Shown: piece by piece, positions 1-7,923 of the stretch | Layout of the letters: the number at the start of each line of letters is the position of its first letter | Position numbering within the stretch: the first letter of the stretch is position 1 | DNA from: WHSW01 sp963846565 | GTDB lineage: Bacteria > Actinomycetota > Thermoleophilia > Solirubrobacterales > 70-9 | Reading direction: 5' to 3' | Length of the DNA stretch: 64,000 nucleotides | NCBI GenBank assembly: GCA_963846565.1 | Contig: CAWJWL010000004.1 | Coordinates: forward strand, 124,001-188,000 | The notes under the pieces: model-generated | What the model was told of the DNA's origin: nothing | The model's input: only the letters and a program-made list of their open reading frames with translations | The model's database searches: none | Position numbers and translations under genes: made by a program

Positions 1-28
1 GAGACAGACACAGAGAAGGAGTCCCGCA

Positions 29-1324
29 ATGAGCGTCGCCCAGAAGGACGGGATCAGGACCGCCGCGCAGATCAGCTACACCGACCTCTATCGGCGGTGG
101 GAGCAGTCGAACTGGTCCGCCTACGGGATCGACCTCTCCGGCGACCGCGCCGGCTGGGAGTCGCTCACCGACGTCCAGCGGCGCTCGGCGCTCTGGATCT
201 ACTCGATGTTCTTTTTCGGCGAGGACTCGGTCGCCGACAACCTTTCCCCCTATATCGACGCGGCGCCGACGGAGGAGCAGAAGTACTTCCTCGCCACGCA
301 GCAGGTAGACGAGGCACGCCACGCGGTCTTCTTCCACCGCTTCTTCAGCGAGGTGATCGGCGCCGGGGACTCGATCGAGTCGACGCTCGCCTCCACCCTG
401 CCGCGGCTCGGCTGGGGCTACCGCAACGTCTTCGGCCGCCTCGACCGCATGGCCGACAGCCTCCGCAAGGACCGCTCGCTCCCCAACTTCGCCCGTGCGA
501 TCGCGCTCTACCACATGGTCGTCGAGGCGACCCTGGCCCAGCCGGGGCAGCACTTCATCGAGGACTTCTTCGCCAACGAGGGAACGATGCCGGGCTTCAG
601 CGAGGGAATGGCGAACATCTCCCGCGACGAGCAGCGGCACATCGGCTTCGGCGTCAAGGTGCTCTCCGAGTGCTTCGCCGAGTCGGAGGAGTGCAAGGAC
701 GCCGTCGCCGAGCTTTTGCGCGAGGTGATGCCCTACTCGCTCGCCGTCTTCGCGCCGCCGAACTGGGACCGCGAGTACACCCGCTGCTACGGCTTTGAGC
801 TCGAGGACATCTTCGCCTTCGGGATGAAATCGGTGAAGACCAAATGGCGCGCGGCGGGGTACCCGCTGGAGGACATGCCGGGCGTCTTCCCGGTCGACCC
901 CGAGATGCCCGACGAGGAGGTCGCGTCCCGCCAGCTGACGCTGATGCAGGCCGGGGTGATGGGCGAGCCGAACGGGCGTCCCGCCTCTTCGCCCGAGATC
1001 CAGCGGATCTACTTCGACATCGTCGAGCGGGTCGCGCAGAGCGATGCGGTCAACGGGACGCCGATGACGATCCAGTGGCGCTTCACCGACGCCGACCCCT
1101 GGCATCTGCGAATCGACAACGGCTCGACGGCCGCCTCGCCGGGCGAGGCTCCGGCCGCCGACATCACGATCGAGACCAGTTGGCAGGACTGGATCCGGAT
1201 CTCGACCCAGGGCGAGAAGCCGGGCAGGCTGCTCCTGAGCCGCAAGATCCGGCCGCGCGGAAACCTCCGCAAGCTCGCCCTCCTGCCGAGGGTCTTCCCC
1301 CCGCGTCCGAGCCGCCTCGGGTAG
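29..1324 (+). CDS. R2-like ligand-binding oxidase (R2lox) fused to a C-terminal SCP2-like domain
   Basis: 431 residues. The N-terminal ~310 residues form a ribonucleotide-reductase R2-like ferritin fold. The six metal ligands expected for R2lox can be placed: E65, E95, H98 (DEARH), E166, E201 and H204 (DEQRH). V68 and Y161 sit where R2lox proteins form their valine-tyrosine crosslink. R2lox enzymes carry a Mn/Fe centre and bind a long-chain fatty acid; the physiological substrate is unknown. From about residue 340 the protein resembles an SCP2 sterol/lipid carrier domain (WRFTDADPWHLRID), which is not part of the usual ~310-residue R2lox. The ATG follows AAGGAG by 8 bases. The next gene abuts the stop codon. 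Assignment as R2lox rather than true NrdB rests on the ligand spacing and the Val/Tyr pair. Confidence 0.85.
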   Translation: MSVAQKDGIRTAAQISYTDLYRRWEQSNWSAYGIDLSGDRAGWESLTDVQRRSALWIYSMFFFGEDSVADNLSPYIDAAPTEEQKYFLATQQVDEARHAVFFHRFFSEVIGAGDSIESTLASTLPRLGWGYRNVFGRLDRMADSLRKDRSLPNFARAIALYHMVVEATLAQPGQHFIEDFFANEGTMPGFSEGMANISRDEQRHIGFGVKVLSECFAESEECKDAVAELLREVMPYSLAVFAPPNWDREYTRCYGFELEDIFAFGMKSVKTKWRAAGYPLEDMPGVFPVDPEMPDEEVASRQLTLMQAGVMGEPNGRPASSPEIQRIYFDIVERVAQSDAVNGTPMTIQWRFTDADPWHLRIDNGSTAASPGEAPAADITIETSWQDWIRISTQGEKPGRLLLSRKIRPRGNLRKLALLPRVFPPRPSRLG

Positions 1325-2437
1325 TTGCGGGGCCTCACGCCGTTCGCGGTCGCGACGGCTTGGAACGCGGGCAACATCGGCCCGGCACTGACCGAGATCT
1401 CGGCCGATCTCGACGTCTCGCTGGCGACGCTCGGGCTGGCCGGCGGGAGCTTCTTCTTCGCCGGGCTCGTGATCGCGAAGCTCGGCGCCGCGCGACTGAC
1501 GCGGGCGCTCGAGCCCGGCGGGGCCGCCCGGGCGGCCTGCCTCTGCGCGGTCGGCGGCAACGCACTGATCGCCATCAGCCCCCTCGTCGCCGGCGTCGCC
1601 GCCGGGCGCCTGCTCGGCGGGATCAGCCTCGGCCTCGCGCTGGTCCTCGGGCCCGTGCTCGCGCGCCAGGCGGGCGGGGTGCGGCTCGTCGGGCTGTTCG
1701 GGGCGGCGATCACCGTCGGCACCGCGGCCGGTCTCGGCAGCGGCGCCCTGCTGCGCGCGTTGGGCGTCGACTGGCGGATCGACTTCGTCGTCGCCGCCGT
1801 GATCGCGCTCGTGCCGCTCGCCGCGCTGTCCAGCCCCGCCCGGGGCGAGGTCCAGGCCGGCAGCGTCCTCGGTCTCGCCCGCCGGTCCGCGACCAATCTC
1901 GCGGCCTGGCGGCTCGAGCTCCTCTTCATGACCGCGCTCGGGATGCCGTACGTCCTCGGAATCTGGCTCGTCCCGTACCTGACCCGGGACGCCGGCCTCG
2001 CCGTCGGCTTCGCCGGCCTGCTCGGAGTCACGCTCTATCTCGCGAGCACCGTGTTGCGCCCGGCGGGAGCCCGGCTCGACGCGCGCGGCACCTCGCTCGG
2101 CCTCCTCGGCGGCATTGCGCCGATGGTGGCCGCGGCCGGCCTCGCGCTGATCGCGCTCGTCGATTCTGACGCGGCAACGGTCGTCGGCGTGCTCCTGGCA
2201 GCCGTCGGCTTCGCGATCCCATACGCGGCGATGTACGACGAGGCCGTGCGCCTCTTCCCGGAGGCGCGCATCGCCGCCGTCGGCCTGCTGAGCGTCGGCG
2301 GCAACCTGCTCCCGCTTCTGGTCACGCCGGTGATCGGGAGCGCGATCGCTTCGGGCGACGGCGACCTGGCGTTCCTGCTGCTCGCCGCGGTCTCGCTCAC
2401 CGCCGGGCTGGCGAACCTGCGCCCGGCGGTGAGCTGA
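1325..2437 (+). CDS. Major facilitator superfamily transporter
   Basis: 370 residues of mostly hydrophobic helices, about 11-12 predicted membrane segments, with the alternating Ala/Gly/Leu composition of MFS carriers. The start is a TTG that directly follows the TAG of the preceding oxidase gene, so translation is probably coupled. There is no clear Shine-Dalgarno sequence, and a slightly later start is possible. The protein is short for an MFS carrier (usually about 400), and the first helix could be incomplete. Substrate cannot be told from sequence. Linkage to the upstream lipid-oxidase/SCP2 gene suggests, but does not show, a related small hydrophobic cargo. Confidence 0.7.
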   Translation: MRGLTPFAVATAWNAGNIGPALTEISADLDVSLATLGLAGGSFFFAGLVIAKLGAARLTRALEPGGAARAACLCAVGGNALIAISPLVAGVAAGRLLGGISLGLALVLGPVLARQAGGVRLVGLFGAAITVGTAAGLGSGALLRALGVDWRIDFVVAAVIALVPLAALSSPARGEVQAGSVLGLARRSATNLAAWRLELLFMTALGMPYVLGIWLVPYLTRDAGLAVGFAGLLGVTLYLASTVLRPAGARLDARGTSLGLLGGIAPMVAAAGLALIALVDSDAATVVGVLLAAVGFAIPYAAMYDEAVRLFPEARIAAVGLLSVGGNLLPLLVTPVIGSAIASGDGDLAFLLLAAVSLTAGLANLRPAVS

Positions 2438-2449
2438 CCGAGCGTCGGT

Positions 2450-2947
2450 CTACTCGATGTCGAATTCCTCGAGCTGGCCGAGCTCGTAGTGGGGCTCGCC
2501 CTCGGGACCCGGGATCGGACAGAGCATGGCGTAGCTGCCGGGCTCGATCGTGCCTTCGACCGGGAAGGTCTTGGTTTGACCGGGGCCGGCGCCCTTCTCG
2601 ACGAACACCTCCGCCGAACCCTCCTTGCCCTGGAGCTCGACGACCTCGTCGAGCGTGAAGCCCTCGTTGATCTTCGCGTAGACGAGGAAGTGCGGCTCCT
2701 TCCCCTGGTTGTCGAAGACGACGCTCTTCGTATCCGCCGTTGGCGTCTCCGAAAGATCGAAGGTGTAGTCGCCGCCGGCGTCATTCGCCGTCAGCGTCAC
2801 CTCCTCGACCGGCTCAGAGGCGGTCGTCGACGCCTCCTCGCTCGCCGTATCGCCCTCGTCGTCGTCGCCGCCGCAGCCGGCGAGGGCGCCGCCTGCGATC
2901 AGACCTCCGATTGCGAATGTGCACGCCGCAAGTCGCCAGTTCTCCAT
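2450..2947 (-). CDS. Secreted lipoprotein with cupredoxin-like domain
   Basis: 165 residues. The N-terminus is a lipoprotein signal peptide ending in the lipobox ALAGC, so the mature protein should be lipid-anchored outside the membrane. An acidic Asp/Glu/Ser/Thr spacer follows, then a beta-rich domain with a plausible type-1 copper set: His in KEPHFLVY near the middle, and Cys plus His in the C-terminal loop (YAMLCPIPGPEGEPHYE). The spacing is unusual for classical plastocyanins, so copper binding is an inference. The ATG is chosen over the TTG one codon earlier, because GGGGAG lies just ahead. It is convergent with the MFS gene (12 bases between stops). Confidence 0.75.
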   Translation of the reverse strand: MENWRLAACTFAIGGLIAGGALAGCGGDDDEGDTASEEASTTASEPVEEVTLTANDAGGDYTFDLSETPTADTKSVVFDNQGKEPHFLVYAKINEGFTLDEVVELQGKEGSAEVFVEKGAGPGQTKTFPVEGTIEPGSYAMLCPIPGPEGEPHYELGQLEEFDIE

Positions 2948-2991
2948 CAACTCCCCGATCTCCCCTTGACTGAATGGACTCCGAGAAAGCT

Positions 2992-3010
2992 ACCGCCTTG
3001 TAGCGGCGGT
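2992..3010 (-). terminator. Possible hairpin terminator
   Basis: A perfect 6-bp inverted repeat (ACCGCC / GGCGGT) with a 7-base loop lies about 110 bases downstream of the minus-strand gene at 3122-3565. No T-run follows, so this is a weak candidate. Confidence 0.25.
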
Positions 3011-3121
3011 GCCGAGCGGGCCGGACGACGGCTCAACGCATAGCCTCCCGATTACCGATCTCGAAGCCCGGCGCGCCCGCCGCGTCAGTGCGGGCACGGA
3101 GACGGGGTGCTTATCGGCCGC

Positions 3122-3565
3122 TCAGGATCCGGTCGTCGCGGGGGCCGGTGAGGTGGTCGTCGAGGTGTACTCGAACTCCTCCTCGGCGCCGAACAGCGCA
3201 TCGAGGACGCTCTTTCGCAGGCCCTCGCTGAGGACGAGCGCGAGGATCGCGCCGGCGACCATGATCAGGAGCAGACGGCCCCAACGGCGCTTCTTCTCCT
3301 CCTCGCCCTTCAACCTGTGCGTCGCCTCGCGCATGTTCTCGGCCGCCGTCTTCAGATCGGCATGGAGCTTCTTGTCGTCGATCGCCGTGTCGATCACGTT
3401 GCCATTCGACGAGAGCCGCGCGTAGGCGTCCTTCGCCGATTCGAAGGCCGTGAGCACGCTGGCCCGCAGCTCTTCGTCGTCCACCACCCTGCGTAGGTAG
3501 GGGTTCGATCCCGCCGACGCCGCGGCGTCCCGCGCCCGCTGCGCCTTCGTCGTGCTCTTCGCCAT
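3122..3565 (-). CDS. Conserved helical protein with one C-terminal membrane segment
   Basis: 147 residues, function not recognised. The N-terminal two thirds is charged and helical (Ala, Lys, Glu, Asp), with a likely coiled-coil stretch through ADLKTAAENMREATHRLKG. It is followed by a basic patch (EEEKKRRW), one membrane helix (GRLLLIMVAGAILALVLS) and a short acidic, Thr-rich tail. A protein of this shape would be anchored by the C-terminal helix with the basic side in the cytoplasm. The start is the ATG at 3563-3565 preceded by GAGGAG at proper spacing. The frame stays open upstream, but that part runs antisense through lon and is rejected. It lies downstream of lon on the same strand. Confidence 0.7.
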   Translation of the reverse strand: MAKSTTKAQRARDAAASAGSNPYLRRVVDDEELRASVLTAFESAKDAYARLSSNGNVIDTAIDDKKLHADLKTAAENMREATHRLKGEEEKKRRWGRLLLIMVAGAILALVLSEGLRKSVLDALFGAEEEFEYTSTTTSPAPATTGS

Positions 3566-3651
3566 TCGCCAACTCTCCTCGTCGAAAACCGTGTGGATTG
3601 CTGAGGATATACCCGACTTGGGGTCTGACGAACGGACGGGAACGAGGTCGG

Positions 3652-6039
3652 CTAGAGAAGCGCTGCCTCGAGCGCCTGCTCGATCCGGTCGACGTAGACG
3701 AACTCGAGGGCCGCGCGCTCGTGCTCGGGGATCTCGAGGATCTCGCCCTCGTTGCGCGACGGCACGATCACGCGCTTGATCCCGGCCCGCTGGGCGGCGA
3801 GCGACTTCTCCTTCAGACCGCCGACGGGGAGTACCTCCCCGGTGAGCGTGATCTCGCCGGTCATCGCGACGTCGGGGGCGACGGGCCGGCCGCTGACGAG
3901 AGAGGAGAGGGCGGTCGTCATCGCGACGCCTGCGGAGGGGCCGTCCTTCGGTACAGCGCCCGCTGGTATGTGCACGTGCAGGTCGTGGGTCGCGAACCAG
4001 TCGTCCCCGAGCTCCGTCGCCACCTCGGCGGCGTGGCTGCGAACCCAGGAGAGCGCCGCCTGCGCCGACTCGCGCATCACGTCGCCGAGCTGCCCGGTGA
4101 TCGTCAGCTTGCCGGCGCCGCTCATCGCGGTGGCCTCGATGAAGAGCACCTCGCCGCCGACCGGCGTCCACGCGAGCCCGGTTGCCACCCCGGGATGCTT
4201 GGTCCGCCGCCGGGTCTCGGAGAAGACGCGCCGCCGCCCGAGCATCTCGCGGGCGCGCTTCGCGGAGACGGCCTGCTTCTCAGGCGCCTTGCCCTCGGCG
4301 ACCTCGCGGGCGATCTTGCGGCAGACGCTGCCGATCTCCCGCTCGAGCTGCCGCACACCCGCCTCGCGTGTGTACTCCTCGGCGATCGCCCGCATCGCGG
4401 CGTCGGCGAAGGAGACCCGCGAGCGCTTCAGCCCCGCGCCCTCGAGCTGACGCGGGACGAGGTAGCGCTTCGCGATGTTGACCTTCTCCTCGAGCGTATA
4501 GCCGGCGAGCTGGAGCACTTCCATCCGGTCCTGAAGCGGGCCCGGGATCGTCTCGAGCGTGTTCGCGGTGGCGATGAACATGACCTCGGAGAGATCGAAC
4601 GGGAGGTCGAGGTAGTGATCGCGGAAGGAGTCGTTCTGCGCCGGGTCGAGGACCTCGAGCATCGCGCTCGACGGGTCGCCGCGGAAGTCGGCCCCCATCT
4701 TGTCGATCTCGTCGATCATGAACACCGGGTTGCGGGTACCGGCGTCGCGCAGGGCACGCACGATCGTCCCCGGCATCGCGCCGATGTAGGTACGGCGGTG
4801 ACCGCGGATCTCGGCCTCGTCGCGGACACCCCCGACCGAGATGCGCTCGAACTCACGCCCGAGCGCCCGCGCGATCGACTTGCCGAGACTCGTCTTCCCC
4901 ACTCCCGGCGGTCCGACGAAGCAGAGGATCGGGCCGGTCGAGCTCGGGTTCAGCGAGCGAACGGCGAGGTATTCGAGGATCCGGTCCTTGATCTTCTCCA
5001 GGTCGTAGTGGTCGGCATCGAGGACCTCGCGCGCGTGGGCGAGGTCGAGGTTGTCATCGGTGCGGTCATTCCAGGGCAGCTCGACCATCCACTCCAGGTA
5101 GGTGCGGATGACGCCGTGCTCCGCCGCCGCCGCTGGCAACCGCTCGAGCCGGCTGAGCTCGCGGTCGGCCGCCTTGCGGGCATGCTCAGGCAGCTCCGCC
5201 TCCTCGACCCGGAGCTGAAGCTCGACCAGCTCGGCCTGCTCGGGATCGTCCTCCCCGAGCTCGCGCTGGATCGCCTTCATCTGCTCGCGCAGATAGAACT
5301 CGCGCTGGCCCTTCTCGATTCCCGACTCGACCTCCGACTGGATCCGGGAGCCGAGCTGAATCACCTCGAGCTCGCGCGCGAGGAGCTCGGAGAGGCGCCG
5401 CAGCCGCCGGGTGACGTCGACCTCCTCGAGCAGCTCCTGCTTCTCGTCCGTGCCGATCCGCAGCGAACCCGCGATCAGGTGGGCGAGCGCCGACGGGTCG
5501 TCGATGTTGGTGACCGCGAGCTGCAGCTCCTCGGGCAGGTACGGGATCTGCTCGATGATCTCGCTGAAGGTGCGTTGCACGTTGCGGGTCAGCGCCTCGA
5601 GCTCCGGCGAGGCCTCGACCTGATCCGGAAGCGGCTCGATCCGCGCGACGAGATACGGGGTCTCGGTCACGTAGTCGGTGATGCGGACCCGCTCGGTCAC
5701 CTGGATGAGGACGCGGATCGTCCCGTCCGGGATCTTGACCATGCGGGCGACGGTCCCGGCGACGCCGACCCCATGGACGTCGTCGGGGCCCGGCTCGTCG
5801 AGATCCGGATCCTTCGACGCGACCAGCGCCAGCATCCGCTCGCCGGAGAGCACGTCGTTGATCAGCTTCACCGAGCGTTCCTGGCCGACGGCCAGCGGCG
5901 TCAGCATGTCCGGGTAGGCGACGGAGTCCTTGAGCGGCAGCACGGGCAGCGCCGAGGGGAGCGGCTGCGCGGGGCGAAGCTCGAGCTCCTCGTCGACCTC
6001 CGGCGTCTCGATCACCTGGAGCGAATCGGACACGTCCAC
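3652..6039 (-). CDS. lon: ATP-dependent protease Lon (LonA type)
   Basis: 795 residues, full length for LonA. In order: the LON substrate-binding domain (about 30-225, starting at LPVLPLKDSVAYPDML), a helical linker, the AAA+ module with Walker A GPPGVGKT at 376-383 and the DEIDK Walker B, then the Lon protease domain. The catalytic serine lies in PKDGPSAG (S702), with the paired lysine 43 residues later in GGLKEK (K745), the E. coli spacing. It degrades misfolded and regulatory proteins in the cytoplasm. The start is a GTG abutting the stop of the hsp20 gene, so the two are almost certainly one transcript. Confidence 0.97.
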   Translation of the reverse strand: MDVSDSLQVIETPEVDEELELRPAQPLPSALPVLPLKDSVAYPDMLTPLAVGQERSVKLINDVLSGERMLALVASKDPDLDEPGPDDVHGVGVAGTVARMVKIPDGTIRVLIQVTERVRITDYVTETPYLVARIEPLPDQVEASPELEALTRNVQRTFSEIIEQIPYLPEELQLAVTNIDDPSALAHLIAGSLRIGTDEKQELLEEVDVTRRLRRLSELLARELEVIQLGSRIQSEVESGIEKGQREFYLREQMKAIQRELGEDDPEQAELVELQLRVEEAELPEHARKAADRELSRLERLPAAAAEHGVIRTYLEWMVELPWNDRTDDNLDLAHAREVLDADHYDLEKIKDRILEYLAVRSLNPSSTGPILCFVGPPGVGKTSLGKSIARALGREFERISVGGVRDEAEIRGHRRTYIGAMPGTIVRALRDAGTRNPVFMIDEIDKMGADFRGDPSSAMLEVLDPAQNDSFRDHYLDLPFDLSEVMFIATANTLETIPGPLQDRMEVLQLAGYTLEEKVNIAKRYLVPRQLEGAGLKRSRVSFADAAMRAIAEEYTREAGVRQLEREIGSVCRKIAREVAEGKAPEKQAVSAKRAREMLGRRRVFSETRRRTKHPGVATGLAWTPVGGEVLFIEATAMSGAGKLTITGQLGDVMRESAQAALSWVRSHAAEVATELGDDWFATHDLHVHIPAGAVPKDGPSAGVAMTTALSSLVSGRPVAPDVAMTGEITLTGEVLPVGGLKEKSLAAQRAGIKRVIVPSRNEGEILEIPEHERAALEFVYVDRIEQALEAALL

Positions 6040-6522
6040 CTACTCGATCGGCACTCGGCGCGTGACCTGGCCCGCGAGCGGCAGCTCGACGCGGAGGATC
6101 CCGTCCTCGTAGGAGGCCCGCGCGCGCTCGGCGATCACCTCGGTGGGAAGTTCGACGACGCGCCGGAACGGGCCCGCCTCGATCTCGACCTGCTGGTAGA
6201 CGCGGCCTTCGGTCTCGGCCAGCGCTCGTTCGCCGCTGATCACGAGCTCGCGCCCGGAGACCTCGAGCGCGACCTTGTCGATGTCGACCCCGGCGAGGTC
6301 GGCCTTGACGATCACCCGCGGCCCGCTGATCCGATGGTGCTCGGCCGACCCCGAGGCGAGCTCCGGCTCCGCGCCGATCAGGTAGACGTCGATCCGTGGC
6401 GAGAACCCGCTGGCGCGGCCGGGAAGCCGGCCGCGTGCCTCGCTGAACGGGTCGCCGGCGAGTTCGTCCATCTCACGCCACACGCGCTCGAAATTGACAA
6501 GCAGATGGCGGGGACGGCTCAT
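6040..6522 (-). CDS. Small heat-shock protein, Hsp20/alpha-crystallin family
   Basis: 160 residues. An alpha-crystallin domain spans roughly 40-150, including the PRIDVYLIG start, the VDIDKVALEVSGRELVISG strand pair and a final ELPLAGQV strand. ATP-independent holdase that keeps unfolding proteins soluble. Its TAG is immediately followed by the lon GTG, giving a holdase-protease unit. A search of the upstream ~80 bases for the actinobacterial HspR element (HAIR) or a CIRCE repeat found neither, so the regulator is not evident. The C-terminal I-X-I motif typical of oligomerising sHsps is replaced by VPIE. Confidence 0.88.
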   Translation of the reverse strand: MSRPRHLLVNFERVWREMDELAGDPFSEARGRLPGRASGFSPRIDVYLIGAEPELASGSAEHHRISGPRVIVKADLAGVDIDKVALEVSGRELVISGERALAETEGRVYQQVEIEAGPFRRVVELPTEVIAERARASYEDGILRVELPLAGQVTRRVPIE

Positions 6523-6635
6523 GGGCTTGGAACGTTATCTAGCTCACCGGGGCGCGCCGCGCGCAGTGGTCGACGAGACCGATCGGCTGCACGGCCCGGA
6601 CTGTCGCAGTGGACCCGGGATGGGCTAAGGGGCGC

Positions 6636-7427
6636 TCAGATCTCGAAGACGTCGCCCTCGCGCGCCAGCTCGACCGGGGCGCCGAACCCCTCCGCCCCCT
6701 GCTCGCGGACCCAGTCGGCGTCGAGCTCGTCGGAGACGTGGGTGAGCACAACGCGCTTCGCCCTCGCACGCCGCGCGTGCTCGCCGGCCTCCGCCGGCGT
6801 CAGATGGCCCCGGATCCCGGTCCGCTCCGGGCGAGGCAGGGTGGCCTCGACGAGCAGCAGGTCCGTGTCCCGTGCGACGTCGACCAGCTCTTCGCAAGGC
6901 CGGCTGTCCGCGCCGAACGTGAAGCGGGAGCCGCTCGCCGTGGTGAAGTCGACGGCGTGCGTGAGGATGAAGTGAGGGACCTCGGCGAAGCGGATCCGAA
7001 GCGGCCCGACCTCGACCGTCGAGGTGGCGTCGTACTCCTCGACCCGGAACGCCTGCTCGATCAGCTCCTCGTCCCCCCAGGCGCCGACGACCGTGCGAAA
7101 GACCGTCCGCGCGGCGGGCGGCACGATCAGCCGCGGCCGCGCGGGATCGTCGGTGCCCGGATGGCCGGCGACCGGAACCGGCTGCTGGCGCGGCGCCAGC
7201 AGCAGCGCGTAGGAGTAAGGGACGAGATCGATGAAGTGATCGGCGTGGACGTGGCTGATCAGGACCGCGTCGACGTCGACGTAGTCGATCCGCTCGCGCA
7301 GCTTTCCGAATACCCCGTTGCCGCAGTCGAGCAACAAAGACGTGTCGCCCTCCTCGACCAGGTAGCCGCTGCATGCCCCGCCGGCATCCTGCCACGCGGG
7401 CGACTTGCCCAGCACCGTGATCCTCAT
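6636..7427 (-). CDS. MBL-fold metallo-hydrolase (RNase Z / phosphodiesterase-like)
   Basis: 263 residues with the metallo-beta-lactamase fold. The zinc motif SHVHADH is at 58-64 (H59, H61, D63, H64). A later His in EVPHF, the Asp in TFGADS and the His in VLTHVSDE complete a two-metal site. The layout matches the RNase Z/ElaC-like branch that, in actinobacteria, includes cyclic-nucleotide phosphodiesterases. It lacks the long exosite arm of tRNA-processing RNase Z, so tRNA processing is not assumed. Cytoplasmic, with no signal peptide. About 110 bases separate it from the hsp20-lon operon, so it is probably independent. Confidence 0.82.
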   Translation of the reverse strand: MRITVLGKSPAWQDAGGACSGYLVEEGDTSLLLDCGNGVFGKLRERIDYVDVDAVLISHVHADHFIDLVPYSYALLLAPRQQPVPVAGHPGTDDPARPRLIVPPAARTVFRTVVGAWGDEELIEQAFRVEEYDATSTVEVGPLRIRFAEVPHFILTHAVDFTTASGSRFTFGADSRPCEELVDVARDTDLLLVEATLPRPERTGIRGHLTPAEAGEHARRARAKRVVLTHVSDELDADWVREQGAEGFGAPVELAREGDVFEI

Positions 7428-7574
7428 CGCCGACAGACTATTGCCGCAAAGGGCGGGAACAACTTCCGGGGGCCCGGAGCAACTCTGGGCGTTTTGCGGA
7501 AATCGACCTCACGGCACCGGCGAACGGGTGGCATGATCGCCGCGCCGCAGACAAACCGAGAGGGGCGTATTCAG

Positions 7575-7802
7575 TTGATCGAGTCGGGGCAAGCGACAGA
7601 GATCGCCGAGGCACTGGGCCTACGGCGCAAAGGCACGGCGAAGCGCCGGCGCAAGAACGGGCGCAGCTGCGAGGACTGCTTCTTTCATCGGAACATGCTC
7701 TGTGCCCTCGATCTCGACGAGCCATGCTCGACCTTCCGCGCCGACAGCCCCGAGGGCCTCGTCCCACCCCGTCAGCCGGCCCTCCTTCTTCGCGACGCCT
7801 GA
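7575..7802 (+). CDS. Small basic protein with a four-cysteine cluster
   Basis: 75 residues, not recognised. A basic run (GLRRKGTAKRRRKNG) precedes CEDCFFHRNMLCALDLDEPC, a Cys-X2-Cys-X8-Cys-X7-Cys pattern that could bind zinc or an iron-sulfur cluster. The start chosen is a TTG 9 bases after GAGGGG. An in-frame ATG at 7533 would add 14 residues but lacks a ribosome site. Short RNA- or DNA-binding proteins often pair a basic patch with such a knuckle, so nucleic-acid binding is a reasonable guess only. An overlapping minus-strand open frame (7620-7856) is judged a shadow. Confidence 0.5.
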   Translation: MIESGQATEIAEALGLRRKGTAKRRRKNGRSCEDCFFHRNMLCALDLDEPCSTFRADSPEGLVPPRQPALLLRDA

Positions 7803-7865
7803 GCGTGCCTCGCCTAGCCGGCCGCCCCGGAGGGGAAGCCGAGGAGGCGGGGGCAACCTTTCTTA

Positions 7866-7879
7866 TTAGGGTTGCCTAA
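7866..7879. promoter_or_regulatory. Candidate DtxR/IdeR-type iron box
   Basis: TTAGG-GTTG-CCTAA is a perfect 5-bp inverted repeat. It matches 12 of 14 positions of the left part of the iron-repressor consensus TTAGGTTAGSCTAACCTAA. It lies about 45 bases before the start of the diiron fatty-acid hydroxylase gene, a sensible place for iron control. A larger GGCAACC/GGTTGCC inverted repeat overlaps it (about 7851-7876) and offers an alternative reading as a hairpin. Confidence 0.4.
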
Positions 7880-7887
7880 CTCGCCAG

Positions 7888-7904
7888 CCGTGGCACCGCC
7901 ACGG
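7888..7904. repeat. Perfect inverted repeat in the hydroxylase leader
   Basis: CCGTGGC-ACC-GCCACGG, a 7-bp perfect stem with a 3-base loop, sits between the iron-box candidate and the start codon at 7924. It could be an operator half-site pair or an RNA hairpin in the 5' leader. A TACAAT hexamer that could serve as a -10 element follows at 7909-7914. Confidence 0.4.
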
Positions 7905-7923
7905 TGGCTACAATGCGGCCGGG

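Noticed and set aside
1009..2031. A 340-codon open frame antisense to the oxidase and MFS genes
   Set aside because: Low-complexity Arg/Ser/Ala/Thr/Pro composition typical of G+C-rich shadow frames; the plus-strand genes are clearly homologous to known families.
3598..6975. An open frame of over 1100 codons on the plus strand opposite lon and hsp20
   Set aside because: It mirrors the codon structure of lon on the other strand, is rich in Leu-Asp-Arg-Val shadow composition and has no recognisable domain.
7888..7904. The CCGTGGC hairpin as a transcription terminator
   Set aside because: It is between a candidate operator and a start codon, with no gene ending just before it on either strand.
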